IMG/VR virus record: IMGVR_UViG_3300021379_000365
Location: 1 to 32,236 of that record
DNA: 32,236 bases
Source of the DNA: a virus
Strand: one strand, 5' to 3'
Positions 1-7,343 of this stretch are shown here, in pieces. Numbering within the stretch: position 1 is the first letter of the stretch; each line of letters begins with the position of its first letter. The position numbers and the translations under genes are program-made. A model generated the notes under the pieces. The model was given only the letters and a program-made list of their open reading frames with translations. It was not told where the DNA came from and ran no database searches.

Positions 1-126
1 GCTTCTGCAATCTGCGGCATGAGCTGAGTGATTTCAGCGCGCACGGTCTGTGAGACGCCGGTCGATATGTTGACAGTTTGATTGACGGTCACACCGCCGC
101 CGCCCATGTTCTTATTAGGAACGATG
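1..126. repeat. Direct terminal repeat, left copy
   Basis: Bases 1-126 are identical to 32105-32230. The tape measure frame continues correctly from base 1 to base 32104, which supports a circular genome or a circularly permuted or cohesive-ended genome assembled as a circle. A repeat of this length is typical of a k-mer overlap left by an assembler. A biological terminal repeat inside a coding sequence is less likely. Confidence 0.93.
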
Positions 127-1433
127 GTGCCGGCAGAATTAGGAACGAACAGCTCAGGGCCGCGCTCGCCGACTACATATGAGCCACCAGCCTGAACAGG
201 CCCGCCGATAGCTTTGAAAAACGGTAAATCGCCCAATGCGGCACCAAGCGGGCCGGTGATTGATTTTTGAATTTGCATGCGAATGATGTCATTGATGATT
301 GACTGCGCCATGCTCTTGAATGCATCTTTCGCTGACATTGTGCCGTTTATGACGCCAATCAGACTATCTTCGAGCTTCTTCAGCCCCTTCAGCGCAATGT
401 TAGCCATCGCAGCTTGCGTTTCTTGCGCCGCCACGGTGTATTTTTTCAAAGCGTCAAGCGCCTTCTCTGTCGCTGTTCCGGTGCGGTCAAAACCTTCCGG
501 CAGCGTGCTTGTTAGGTTTTCAAGAGGCGCTGTTGCGACATCTATACCTTGCGCCGCGACGACGATTTGTCTGATTTGGTCTTGAAACTTTTCACCGAAT
601 GAAAACTTTTCAAGGTCGCCAATCTTCGGCCCGCTTAACAGATTGAAGAGGCTGACAAATGAATTCATCAAGCCACGAACAGCGCTGATGCTGAGGTCGA
701 TAGCGGCAATCACTACGGTCGTCAATGTTGTCGCAATAGCAGCCAATGCGGGCAGCACTGTCGCTGTCACCTGTTGGCCGATTGAGTTGAATATCCGTCG
801 CAGCAAATCAAAGCGGTCATTCGCGTCCTCGACGGCCTTTGCTTGGTCGCCGGTCAATTCAATCGTCAGATTATTGAATTGGTCGCGCATTTCTTGCAAT
901 CTGCCAGAGCCGCCTTGCAGCATATTGACCATGCCGGCGCCGGCTTTACCAAACAAGTCAAACGCAATGCGAACCTTGTCGGCAGGGTTTTGCATGTTTG
1001 CTAGGCCATCGGAGACGTCATTAAGTATTTCCTCAGTGCCGCGCAGTGTGCCGTCGGTGTTTGTGATTTGCACGCCAAGCGCTTCAAACGCACGCAATGG
1101 CGTTGATAGGCCGGTGCTTGCCTCTGAGATTGACTTTGTGAAGCGTTGAAAGCCGGTCGTCAGGTGCGTTGCCTCGGTGCCGGTCTGCGCTGCGGCAAAT
1201 CTCAATTCCTGCAATGATTGAATTGGAACATCGAGACGAGCTGACAGCTTGGCCAAATCGTCAATGTCTTGCGCAAACTGCCTCAGTGCAAGTGCGCCAC
1301 CAAGTGCGACGACGGCATTGCGAACGTTGAAAACGCTTCTCTGAACGCGCTGCAATCCACCCCGCACCGATGCAAATGCTTGCCTCGTTTTGTCAATCGC
1401 GACAATGCGGAAATTAAGATTTTCTTGCGCCAT
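1..1433 (-). CDS. Tail tape measure protein, N-terminal 477 residues
   Basis: This is the start of the tape measure protein, which sets tail length and is ejected with DNA. The ATG at 1433 begins M-A-Q-E-N-L-N-F. The frame is open to base 1 and, after the repeat is collapsed, runs from 32104 to the stop at 32044-32046, giving 497 residues in all. Helical, Gln- and Ala-rich sequence comes first, then a hydrophobic stretch near residues 222-245 (ATVLPALAAIATTLTT). The C-terminal motif GGPVQAG...VGERGPELFVP lies near residues 413-432 and is shared with many lambda-type tape measure proteins. The gene follows the frameshifted chaperone pair, the canonical position. At 497 residues it is short, so a short tail is expected (inference). 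Confidence 0.9.
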   Translation of the reverse strand, partial: MAQENLNFRIVAIDKTRQAFASVRGGLQRVQRSVFNVRNAVVALGGALALRQFAQDIDDLAKLSARLDVPIQSLQELRFAAAQTGTEATHLTTGFQRFTKSISEASTGLSTPLRAFEALGVQITNTDGTLRGTEEILNDVSDGLANMQNPADKVRIAFDLFGKAGAGMVNMLQGGSGRLQEMRDQFNNLTIELTGDQAKAVEDANDRFDLLRRIFNSIGQQVTATVLPALAAIATTLTTVVIAAIDLSISAVRGLMNSFVSLFNLLSGPKIGDLEKFSFGEKFQDQIRQIVVAAQGIDVATAPLENLTSTLPEGFDRTGTATEKALDALKKYTVAAQETQAAMANIALKGLKKLEDSLIGVINGTMSAKDAFKSMAQSIINDIIRMQIQKSITGPLGAALGDLPFFKAIGGPVQAGGSYVVGERGPELFVPNSAGTIVPNKNMGGGGVTVNQTVNISTGVSQTVRAEITQLMPQIAE

Positions 1434-1563
1434 CGTTTACTATCCCAAGATATGCAGCCCATTCAACCAGCTCAGTATAGGGCAAATCTTCAATCTCCGC
1501 GACAGTCTTATTCAAGCGGTCAGCAAGCGCGAACATAAAGAAGCGCTCGTGACCGCCCTTTAG
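1414..1563 (-). CDS. T-type extension of the tail assembly chaperone, made by -1 frameshift
   Basis: This frame has no start codon of its own. It is entered by a -1 shift at the slippery heptamer 1569-1563 and adds 49 residues (L-K-G-G-H-E-R-F-F-M-F-A-L-A-D-R...) to the 115-codon upstream frame as drawn, about 163-164 residues in total. The segment ends by overlapping the first 20 bases of the tape measure gene. The acidic helical pattern with LPYTELVEWAAYLGI resembles the T domain of lambda-type GT chaperones, which bind the tape measure protein during tail assembly. The placement between G and the tape measure gene matches lambda exactly. Function is inferred from family and context. Confidence 0.82.
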   Translation of the reverse strand, partial: LKGGHERFFMFALADRLNKTVAEIEDLPYTELVEWAAYLGIVNDGARKS

Positions 1564-1904
1564 TTTTTTTCCGCGTCCTCGATTGAGGTCAATTCACCCA
1601 TCAGAGCCGCTGCCACATTACTGACCACGCTGACCGGCTGACGCATCAGCACCGGCTTATCCTCGAGGTCAAAGCATTTCTCGCCGTCTGCATCCTGAGC
1701 CTTCATCACGATAAGGTCGACCAGACCTTCCATCGTCATGTTGTTGAGAAAGTCAGGATGCTTCTTTTGCAGACGATTAAACTCGCCGGCCAGAAGCGGC
1801 GTGCTGTAAAGCACCATCGGCTCGTCGTCGCCCCACTCAGGAACCTCAACGCGGTTCCTTTGTGAGACGGTTTTCGAGCGTATTTGTTCACCAAGTTTCG
1901 ACAT
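1560..1904 (-). CDS. Tail assembly chaperone, G-type
   Basis: A 114-residue protein between the tail tube gene and the tape measure gene, the position of lambda gene G. It probably coats the tape measure protein during tail assembly with its frameshifted GT form, then leaves the virion. Two adjacent ATG codons lie at 1907 and 1904. The Shine-Dalgarno AGGTGG sits only one base before the first, so the second (M-S-K-L-G) has better spacing. The sequence is charged and soluble with no membrane segment. It ends EDAEKN directly on the slippery heptamer. Sequence similarity alone would give a weak call; the frameshift architecture makes it fairly secure. Confidence 0.82.
   Translation of the reverse strand: MSKLGEQIRSKTVSQRNRVEVPEWGDDEPMVLYSTPLLAGEFNRLQKKHPDFLNNMTMEGLVDLIVMKAQDADGEKCFDLEDKPVLMRQPVSVVSNVAAALMGELTSIEDAEKN
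1563..1569 (-). promoter_or_regulatory. Programmed -1 ribosomal frameshift site A-AAA-AAC
   Basis: On the minus strand the codons GAA AAA AAC TAA end the upstream frame. The heptamer A AAA AAC is in the X-XXY-YYZ register, one codon before the stop. Slipping back one base opens a 49-codon frame that ends just inside the tape measure gene. This is the expected design for the G/GT pair of siphovirus tails. Confidence 0.85.
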
Positions 1905-1926
1905 CATGCCACCTATTCAGTCGAGA

Positions 1927-2316
1927 TTAGACAGTTGTTTCGGTCAGAGCGCCTGTGCCTTGCAATTCAAAGCTGGCTTCGACCATACCATCAAAAGAAC
2001 CTGTGACAGTTTTGCCCGTGACGATTGATGTGCCGCTGTAATATGTGTCACCAGAGGCGTCACCTTCAGGGTAAACATTGAGCGTCACTTCAGAGCCGAC
2101 ATCAAGAGCGCCTTGCCCTGTTGTGTCAGTCTCATCCCAGAACACCTCGACGCTGGCCGTGAAAGTTTTCAGGCCGGCCTTAAAGGTGCGAGATGTGTCA
2201 CCCATGCTGGTGTCCTCAATCGTCTCGCCTGTTTCATTGATGGTATAAGAACGAATTTCTGCGACGGCATTGCTGCCGACTTTCAGCGTTCCTTCAGAAC
2301 CGGTATGCGTTGCCAT
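1927..2316 (-). CDS. Major tail (tube) protein
   Basis: A 129-residue beta-rich, Thr/Gly/Ser-rich protein starting M-A-T-H-T-G-S-E-G. The pattern S-Y-T-I-N-E-T-G-E-T followed by T-S-M-G-D-T-S-R-T-F-K-A-G-L is typical of short tail tube proteins of the lambda V / phage_tail_2 kind, which stack as hexameric rings around the tape measure protein. It sits between the tail terminator-like gene and the chaperone pair, as in related siphoviruses. It starts 2 bases after the preceding small gene stops. Confidence 0.85.
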   Translation of the reverse strand: MATHTGSEGTLKVGSNAVAEIRSYTINETGETIEDTSMGDTSRTFKAGLKTFTASVEVFWDETDTTGQGALDVGSEVTLNVYPEGDASGDTYYSGTSIVTGKTVTGSFDGMVEASFELQGTGALTETTV

Positions 2317-2318
2317 TG

Positions 2319-2480
2319 CTAGTCATCCTTTTCGGTTTTGGTTTCAATTTTGACGGCCTTCTTTTTGGTCGTCGTTTTTTTTGGCTCGTCTGTCGACCAG
2401 CCGGCAGAAATCATTTTCGGCGCCTTATCTTCGTGCACCTCAATGATGTCATTCCCATTATATAGCTTGATGCGCTTCAT
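2319..2480 (-). CDS. Small lysine-rich head-tail region protein, 53 residues
   Basis: A short gene missed by longer-ORF filters, filling the gap between the tail terminator and tail tube genes. It starts M-K-R-I-K-L-Y-N-G after a strong site AAGGTGATGAA and stops 2 bases before the tail tube ATG. The N-terminal half is a compact beta-like segment with KAPKMISAGW. The C-terminal half is a Lys/Thr-rich tail beginning DEPKKTTTKKK. The gene at 3249-3449 has the same plan and the same DEPKK junction. Function unknown; a role in tail or connector assembly is only suggested by position. Confidence 0.72.
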   Translation of the reverse strand: MKRIKLYNGNDIIEVHEDKAPKMISAGWSTDEPKKTTTKKKAVKIETKTEKDD

Positions 2481-2491
2481 TTCATCACCTT

Positions 2492-2935
2492 TTAGACAGC
2501 AGCTTCAATGTCGTTCTCGACCGTAGCATAATCAACCGCGACTGTGAACCTAGCCACCGCCACCGATTGCTCGGCGTCTCCATTAAACTCAATGTCGACC
2601 GATGTGATGCGTGTGTCTTTCGCATTACCGCCGCGGGTCACGTCTGTTGCCAGCGCTTCCTCGACCTCAACAGCAATCGTGTCGATGGTGTTGTCCAGAT
2701 TTGCAGTGCCTTTGACATACGCCTCGACCATAACCTCAAGCGCTCGCATCTGCGTGCGCGGTGTCGTCAGCGTCGCATATTCGCTTTCCTCAGACTTTGT
2801 GTAAATGCACAGCGCCGGAACCTTGCTTTCCTCAATCGGAAACAGGCGCGTCTGAAACACATTGCTGCCGGTCGTTGTCAGGCCGGTCAAGGTCGTCGTG
2901 ATGTTATCACGAATGCTTTTTCTGACGTGTGCCAT
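2492..2935 (-). CDS. Tail terminator / minor tail protein U-like
   Basis: A 147-residue protein in the position of lambda gpU, between the head-tail joining protein and the tail tube. Features fitting the family are the N-terminal helix (RKSIRDNITTTLTGL), the segment RLFPIEESKVPALCIYT, and repeated beta strands such as RALEVMVEAYVKG and SVAVARFTVAVDY. gpU-type proteins form the ring that stops tail polymerisation and docks to the head. The start overlaps the end of the upstream gene by one base. Confidence 0.72.
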   Translation of the reverse strand: MAHVRKSIRDNITTTLTGLTTTGSNVFQTRLFPIEESKVPALCIYTKSEESEYATLTTPRTQMRALEVMVEAYVKGTANLDNTIDTIAVEVEEALATDVTRGGNAKDTRITSVDIEFNGDAEQSVAVARFTVAVDYATVENDIEAAV

Positions 2936-3246
2936 CAGTTTTCTTCCAAAATCAGCATGGTCATGCCGGTGCCATCAGGGCGCACATTGCGCACGGTATA
3001 TGCGACAGCGTTGATGGTGATTGCGTCGCCCTCAGCGGCGCTTGATACGTCAGCCGTGCGGCAATGAAACATCGGTTGCTGTAGTGCAAACGCCACCTCA
3101 CCGCCGGCGTCTGTCTCGAAATATTCGTTGTCAAAGATGCCTTTCACGTTTGAGGCGCTGCCACCGGTCGGCGTATAAGACGCCGTCACGCCGAAATCAT
3201 CGGCGCTGACAAAGATTGCACGGTCGGCGGCGCTCTCAACAGCCAT
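2935..3246 (-). CDS. Head-tail joining protein, FII-like
   Basis: A 103-residue beta-rich protein. Motifs include FGVTASYTPTGGSASNVKGIFDNEY and a C-terminal block around YTVRNVRPDGTGMTMLIL. These match the pattern of the small head-tail attachment family of Gifsy-2/lambda FII type (PF13856-like), which closes the head connector and receives the tail. It lies between the capsid gene and the tail terminator gene, as expected. It begins 2 bases after the preceding gene ends. Confidence 0.7.
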   Translation of the reverse strand: MAVESAADRAIFVSADDFGVTASYTPTGGSASNVKGIFDNEYFETDAGGEVAFALQQPMFHCRTADVSSAAEGDAITINAVAYTVRNVRPDGTGMTMLILEEN

Positions 3247-3248
3247 GA

Positions 3249-3449
3249 TTATTCACCCTCTGGTGTTTCCAAATCCTTGACGACACGAGTTGTGCGCTTT
3301 GGCGCAGCTTTCTTTTTCGGCTCATCGACCACGACAACGCGGCCCATGTTCAACAGGGCGCGGCCCTCATCATCACCAAGCTCGACCACATCGCCTGTCT
3401 TGACAGGCTGGCCGGCGGCGACGGTATTTTTCAAAACTTTATAAAACAT
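3249..3449 (-). CDS. Small head-region protein with lysine-rich tail (FluMu N-terminal-like)
   Basis: A 66-residue protein. The ATG at 3449 (M-F-Y-K-V-L) follows a strong site GAGGTGG at good spacing; a TTG four codons upstream overlaps that site and is rejected. Residues 1-43 form an SH3-like pattern (KTGDVVELGDDEGRALLNMG) seen in small proteins such as the Mu-like FluMu N-terminal domain. The rest is charged, with DEPKKKAAPKRTTR. It lies directly after the capsid terminator. The exact role is unknown; homologues are often head decoration or connector-region proteins. Confidence 0.65.
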   Translation of the reverse strand: MFYKVLKNTVAAGQPVKTGDVVELGDDEGRALLNMGRVVVVDEPKKKAAPKRTTRVVKDLETPEGE

Positions 3450-3459
3450 TTTCCACCTC

Positions 3460-3494
3460 AAAAAAGATTTGGGGAGCGACCAAAGCCGCCCCCC
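3460..3494 (-). terminator. Rho-independent terminator after the capsid gene
   Basis: Minus-strand RNA pairs 3494-3485 with 3480-3471 in a 10-bp GC-rich stem (two G-U pairs) around the tetraloop UUUG. After AAAUC comes a run of six U at 3465-3460. It starts 12 bases after the capsid stop codon and ends at the next gene's ribosome-binding site. It probably lowers, rather than abolishes, expression of downstream tail genes relative to capsid. Confidence 0.8.
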
Positions 3495-3506
3495 GCATCA
3501 TTTGGC

Positions 3507-5855
3507 TTATGCGCCGTCGTTGTTGACTGCGAACGAAACGGCATGGCGAACAGCCACGTCCATCGTTTGCAAGGCAATAACGCGGATGCCACCAGAGGTG
3601 GCAAGAGCAGCCGTGTCGACAGTCAAGTCGAGGCCACCATAGAAGCCGACAAGCAAATCAGCAAAGTTGCCGAAATACAAGTCGCCAGCGGTGACTTGGT
3701 TAGACACGATTGCGCGATAACCGTTGATGTTGCCATCAGGCTCGACGACAAACTGGCCCGAGCCGCTGTCTTTCGTTGCCGTTTTGAGGGCACCATACAT
3801 GCTGGCCGGCAGGATGTATGCCAGCGAACCGGTCAGAGCGTTGTCCTCAGCGACGGCAGTTTCCATCGCGACGACTTCAGCAAAGGTCGGATTTGCAGCA
3901 GCAAAATCAGTCGGGTTGTTAATGCCCGACGTGTTTTTAATGCCGGTCGGCTGACCAGATGAGCCAGAGCCTTCCAAAGCACCGGCGTCGATTGACGTTG
4001 CAATGCCAGCAGCCAAGTCAGCACGAACCAGATTTTCAACATCCAAAGATGATTGCTGAAGCATGATGCGTGTCATGTCGGTGAATGCGCCAAGCACTTT
4101 CGGAGCCATTGTGACCGAACCGAATGTTGCTTCGCTTTCCGATGCGGCACCACCTTCGGTGGCAATCCAACCGGCAGCCGATGCAGCGGTTTTCTTCGGA
4201 ATGACAACATTGCCTTGCAGACCTTGCAGGGTGGTCGCGCCGGCTTGCATAACGCTTGAAGCGTTGCGCAGAACGTCGATGAAATCACCACCGCGATAAT
4301 CCTCTGCAATCAGAGTGCTATCGTCGGAGCTGTTCAGGTCACGCTGGTTCCAACCGCGCAGAACGTCGGCGGGCAGCATAATGCCGCGAGCTGACATGCC
4401 GGTCGCACGCTGTGCAGCGTCAGAGGCTTCCATCTCGAAACGAGCTTCAGCTTGTGCTTTAGCGTCGGCAGGGTTTGCCAATGCGCGGATTGCTTTCATA
4501 ACGCTGAATTGGCGAACTTCTTTTTCGTTCAGACCGATTTCAGTGTTTTCCAAAGGCTTGTTGCCGATGACTTCCAACAGCTCGCCGCGGAATTCATCAA
4601 GTGATTTGCCGTCGTTGACGGCTTTAGAAGCAAGCTCGCTTTGCTGGTGACGTGCACCAAGCTCATAAATGCGAGCGACTTCTTTTGCAGTGTTTTCGCG
4701 AACTTCTTTGGCGGTTGCCTCACGAACTTCGGCTTTTACTGCATCAATATCGAATTTTTCTTCAGACATATCGTCTTTCCTTTCTTCGATTTGAGTTTCA
4801 GTTTCAGGGGTTTCTGATTGAGATTTTGAGCGCCCCATTCCGACGGTGGTATCCGCTGGAATTGAAACGACCGATACCTCACGCGGTGCCCAATCGACGA
4901 CGCGATAATTCTCGTCACCTTCATGCACCATTCGGCTTACTTCGTAGCCGACTGAGATGTTGGCCTTGATACCATCGACCACATCCTCAAAAACCTCTTT
5001 ACCCAGTCCGTTTCGACTAAAACGCACCACTGCCCGCAGACGACGGTCGGTGTCGAGGCTTACGTTCTCCACCACACCGATTTGCCGGTTGGGGTCATGC
5101 CCGTCCAGCAATGGCGCACGACCGCTGTTCAAGAACGACAGGTCGATGCTTTTTTCGCTATGGTCAAGAATTTCATTGCCAAACGAACGGCGAACCGGCT
5201 CCTCAGAGCTGACTGCAATCCGCACGCGGCGTGTATCTTCATCGATTGCTTTCTCTTCAATGGCAATCGCGCGGAGCTGAATTTTCTCATCGAACATTCG
5301 CTCCATCTCTTCCTCATCGACTTCTTCGCCGTCATATCCGCGAGGCTCTTCCGCCTCTTCTTCGTGTTTTTCAAACGTAACGGTGACGGTGTCGTCGGTT
5401 TCTTCGACAGCAACAATGTGACGCTCTGCCATTTCTTCTTCCGGCAGCTCGACCACTTCTTCTGGTGTCTCTCTTAAATCTGTCATGTCTTTTGCCTCAT
5501 CCTTTGGCTGACTGTTTGCAATGTTACGCTCTTCGTCTTCCTTTTTCAAGCGCTCGACGATAGTGCGCGACCATGTGAATGCTCCGCTGCCGCCCCACAA
5601 ATCCCACGCAATTCTCCAAGCTGTAGGCCCGCCGTCACTTTCTTTTGATGCGTAGTGCTTTGCTTTGTTTGTTTCGTGCCGGCTGAAAAACGAAAACATG
5701 CGCTTGACTGTGTCCTCAGACAAGCTCTTGCCGTTGACAATATCGCGCGCTCTGGCAACACCGACAGCGGTGCCACCTCGACCATATTCGCGGCGCCATT
5801 CTAGAGCGCGCTTGGCGGCAGTTTTCATGCCGTCGGTCGGTTTATACGTCGCCAT
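3507..5855 (-). CDS. Fused N-terminal domain, HK97-type prohead protease and major capsid protein
   Basis: A 782-residue open frame with three parts. Residues 1 to about 110 carry RMFSFFSRHE and AWRIAWDLWGG, an N-terminal domain often found on phage head maturation proteins. An acidic Glu-rich linker follows. Residues about 190-345 are a prohead protease of the U35/HK97 kind, with His253 in LLDGHD, Ser301 in ANISVGYEVS and then VSVVSIPAD. Residues 363-782 are an HK97-fold major capsid protein: a helical N-terminal scaffold-like delta region, then RGIMLPADVLRGW, QGNVVIPKKT and a C-terminal shell domain. The protease would free itself and trim the delta region. Internal ribosome-binding sites at codons 124 and 363 suggest separate products as well. 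The start overlaps the portal gene by 14 bases. Confidence 0.9.
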   Translation of the reverse strand: MATYKPTDGMKTAAKRALEWRREYGRGGTAVGVARARDIVNGKSLSEDTVKRMFSFFSRHETNKAKHYASKESDGGPTAWRIAWDLWGGSGAFTWSRTIVERLKKEDEERNIANSQPKDEAKDMTDLRETPEEVVELPEEEMAERHIVAVEETDDTVTVTFEKHEEEAEEPRGYDGEEVDEEEMERMFDEKIQLRAIAIEEKAIDEDTRRVRIAVSSEEPVRRSFGNEILDHSEKSIDLSFLNSGRAPLLDGHDPNRQIGVVENVSLDTDRRLRAVVRFSRNGLGKEVFEDVVDGIKANISVGYEVSRMVHEGDENYRVVDWAPREVSVVSIPADTTVGMGRSKSQSETPETETQIEERKDDMSEEKFDIDAVKAEVREATAKEVRENTAKEVARIYELGARHQQSELASKAVNDGKSLDEFRGELLEVIGNKPLENTEIGLNEKEVRQFSVMKAIRALANPADAKAQAEARFEMEASDAAQRATGMSARGIMLPADVLRGWNQRDLNSSDDSTLIAEDYRGGDFIDVLRNASSVMQAGATTLQGLQGNVVIPKKTAASAAGWIATEGGAASESEATFGSVTMAPKVLGAFTDMTRIMLQQSSLDVENLVRADLAAGIATSIDAGALEGSGSSGQPTGIKNTSGINNPTDFAAANPTFAEVVAMETAVAEDNALTGSLAYILPASMYGALKTATKDSGSGQFVVEPDGNINGYRAIVSNQVTAGDLYFGNFADLLVGFYGGLDLTVDTAALATSGGIRVIALQTMDVAVRHAVSFAVNNDGA
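4767..4783 (-). promoter_or_regulatory. Internal ribosome-binding site and start for free capsid protein
   Basis: Inside the fused frame the minus strand reads AAAGGAAAGACGAT then ATG at 4769, codon 363 (M-S-E-E-K-F-D-I-D). The ATG falls exactly at the boundary between the protease and capsid domains, giving a 420-residue capsid protein. Making most capsid from this start would solve the one-to-one stoichiometry imposed by the fusion. Use of this start is inferred. Confidence 0.55.
5484..5503 (-). promoter_or_regulatory. Internal ribosome-binding site and start for free protease-capsid
   Basis: The minus strand reads TGAGGCAAAAGAC then ATG at 5486, codon 124 of the fused frame (M-T-D-L-R-E-T-P). 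The ATG lies at the border between the N-terminal RMFSFF...LWGG domain and the acidic linker before the protease. Spacing from GAGG is acceptable but the site is weaker than the one at codon 363. Confidence 0.35.
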
Positions 5856-7341
5856 CGTCGCCGCCCTCTATATCAGGCTGCGCTGGTGCTTTAGTGCCAA
5901 ACGGTTCAAACGCCATTTTCAGACCATAGCGCTCTGCCATTTCTTTGTCTGATTGTATCTGTGCGAACAGCTCTTCAACGTCGCGACCATAGTTTGCCGC
6001 CACGTCGTTCATGCTGATAAGGCCATTTGAAATGCCGATGACCGCAGCTTGAATTTCACGCTGCGGGTCAACCCATGCGAAACCGCGACCGCGCCAGTTT
6101 GAGTTGTCGGCGAATTTGTCAAACTTGTTCTCAGTGATAGGAACGCTGCCAAAATCCAGAGCGCTGCGAAGCCACAGGCGATAGACCTTTTCGCAGAAAT
6201 GCTGAATGAGAAACTTTTGCAGCATGCGATAATGGTCACGCTCTTCGATGGTTCCTTGCCTGATTGACGAGTATGACACGCCACTCAGGTCATTCGACAG
6301 GCTGGTGTAAGACACATTTAAGCCTGATGCGATGCCGCGCAGAACTGCTTTCTCAAAGTCGCTGAACGCGCTGGTCGGGTGCGTCGGGTCAATGAGTTTC
6401 AAATCCATGTTTGCCGGCAGCTCGTAAACTGACGCCGGCTCCATGTCGATGATAGGTGTCTCATCCATCATATCGTCGCCGACAAAGTCGTCGCCTGATT
6501 GCGTCGTCAGCACGGCAAATTTCGATGCGGCTGCACGAGCTGCGGTCAGCTCTGCCTCGCGATAGCCATGCAGCATCTTCATTGCAGACATCGCCGGCGC
6601 CATAAATGGCTCGCCGCGGTTTTGATGCGTGCGGCTTGGCATGAATATGTGCAGCATTTCGCTGGCCGGAACGCGCTCATGGCGCTGCGTGTTGTTCGAG
6701 TAATAGCTCGAATATGTGTCGTTCGGGTGCTTTTGAAACACATGATACGCGACCGGTCGGTGGTATTCGTCAAGCTCAACGCCCATGCGCACTTTGTTGC
6801 CGTTCTTTTCTGTGCTGTTTTTCTTCTCGTCAATCAGGTCGCTCTCGACAAACTGAAACGCAATGCCGTCAGACAGCGACTTGCCGCGCAGCACGCGAAT
6901 AAAAACCTCGCCATCACGCACCAGCGTCTCGGCGACAAAGCGCTGCATATCGAGCCATGACATGCGACCGCTGATTTCAGGATTGCCGGCACGGCCCCAT
7001 GAGGCAAATGCGTTCTCGATAATCTTGTTGCCGGCTGCATCGAGCGACCGGTCAGCATTGCGCGCACGCACTTGCAGCGAGAAGCCGTTCTCACCGACGA
7101 CGTTTGTCTTAATCAAGTTAAGATAACGTTTGGCGTATTCGTTGTTTCTGGCAAGGTCGCGACTGCGTGACCGCAATATCGCAAGGGCATTTTTCAGCTC
7201 GTCGTCAGCCGATGTTTCTGAGATGCGAAAATCTGCAAATAAACGGCTCTGGTCTGCCGCTGCATATTTGCGCTTCGACAGTTGCTTGCTGCGACGCACT
7301 TTCTGGTTTGCGTTTCTGCGCAGAAAATCAAACACGCCCAT
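5842..7341 (-). CDS. Portal protein, lambda family
   Basis: A 499-residue portal that forms the dodecameric DNA entry channel at one capsid vertex. Recognisable segments are the basic N-terminus (MGVFDFLRRN), then SRDLARNNEYAKRYLNLIKT, VVGENGFSLQVR, WLDMQRFVAETLVRDGEVFIR and SGLNVSYTSLSNDLSGVSYS, all typical of lambda gpB-like portals. Length is normal for the family. It follows a connector-like gene and overlaps the capsid frame by 14 bases, a usual terminase-connector-portal-protease-capsid order. Confidence 0.92.
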   Translation of the reverse strand: MGVFDFLRRNANQKVRRSKQLSKRKYAAADQSRLFADFRISETSADDELKNALAILRSRSRDLARNNEYAKRYLNLIKTNVVGENGFSLQVRARNADRSLDAAGNKIIENAFASWGRAGNPEISGRMSWLDMQRFVAETLVRDGEVFIRVLRGKSLSDGIAFQFVESDLIDEKKNSTEKNGNKVRMGVELDEYHRPVAYHVFQKHPNDTYSSYYSNNTQRHERVPASEMLHIFMPSRTHQNRGEPFMAPAMSAMKMLHGYREAELTAARAAASKFAVLTTQSGDDFVGDDMMDETPIIDMEPASVYELPANMDLKLIDPTHPTSAFSDFEKAVLRGIASGLNVSYTSLSNDLSGVSYSSIRQGTIEERDHYRMLQKFLIQHFCEKVYRLWLRSALDFGSVPITENKFDKFADNSNWRGRGFAWVDPQREIQAAVIGISNGLISMNDVAANYGRDVEELFAQIQSDKEMAERYGLKMAFEPFGTKAPAQPDIEGGDDGDV

Positions 7342-7343
7342 GA

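Noticed and set aside
1-126. Terminal repeat as a biological long terminal repeat (T7-like)
   Set aside because: It lies in the middle of a coding sequence, has assembler-like length and the terminase is of the cos-cutting lambda type.
643-1149. Plus-strand open frame of 168 codons opposite the tape measure gene
   Set aside because: Ser/Arg/Ala-rich shadow; the minus-strand tape measure frame explains the region.
3449-3461. TTG start four codons upstream for the gene at 3249-3449
   Set aside because: The TTG overlaps the ribosome-binding site GAGGTGG that serves ATG 3449.
6499-6960. Plus-strand open frame of 153 codons opposite the portal gene
   Set aside because: His/Arg/Cys-rich product typical of an antisense shadow; the portal frame on the other strand is certain.
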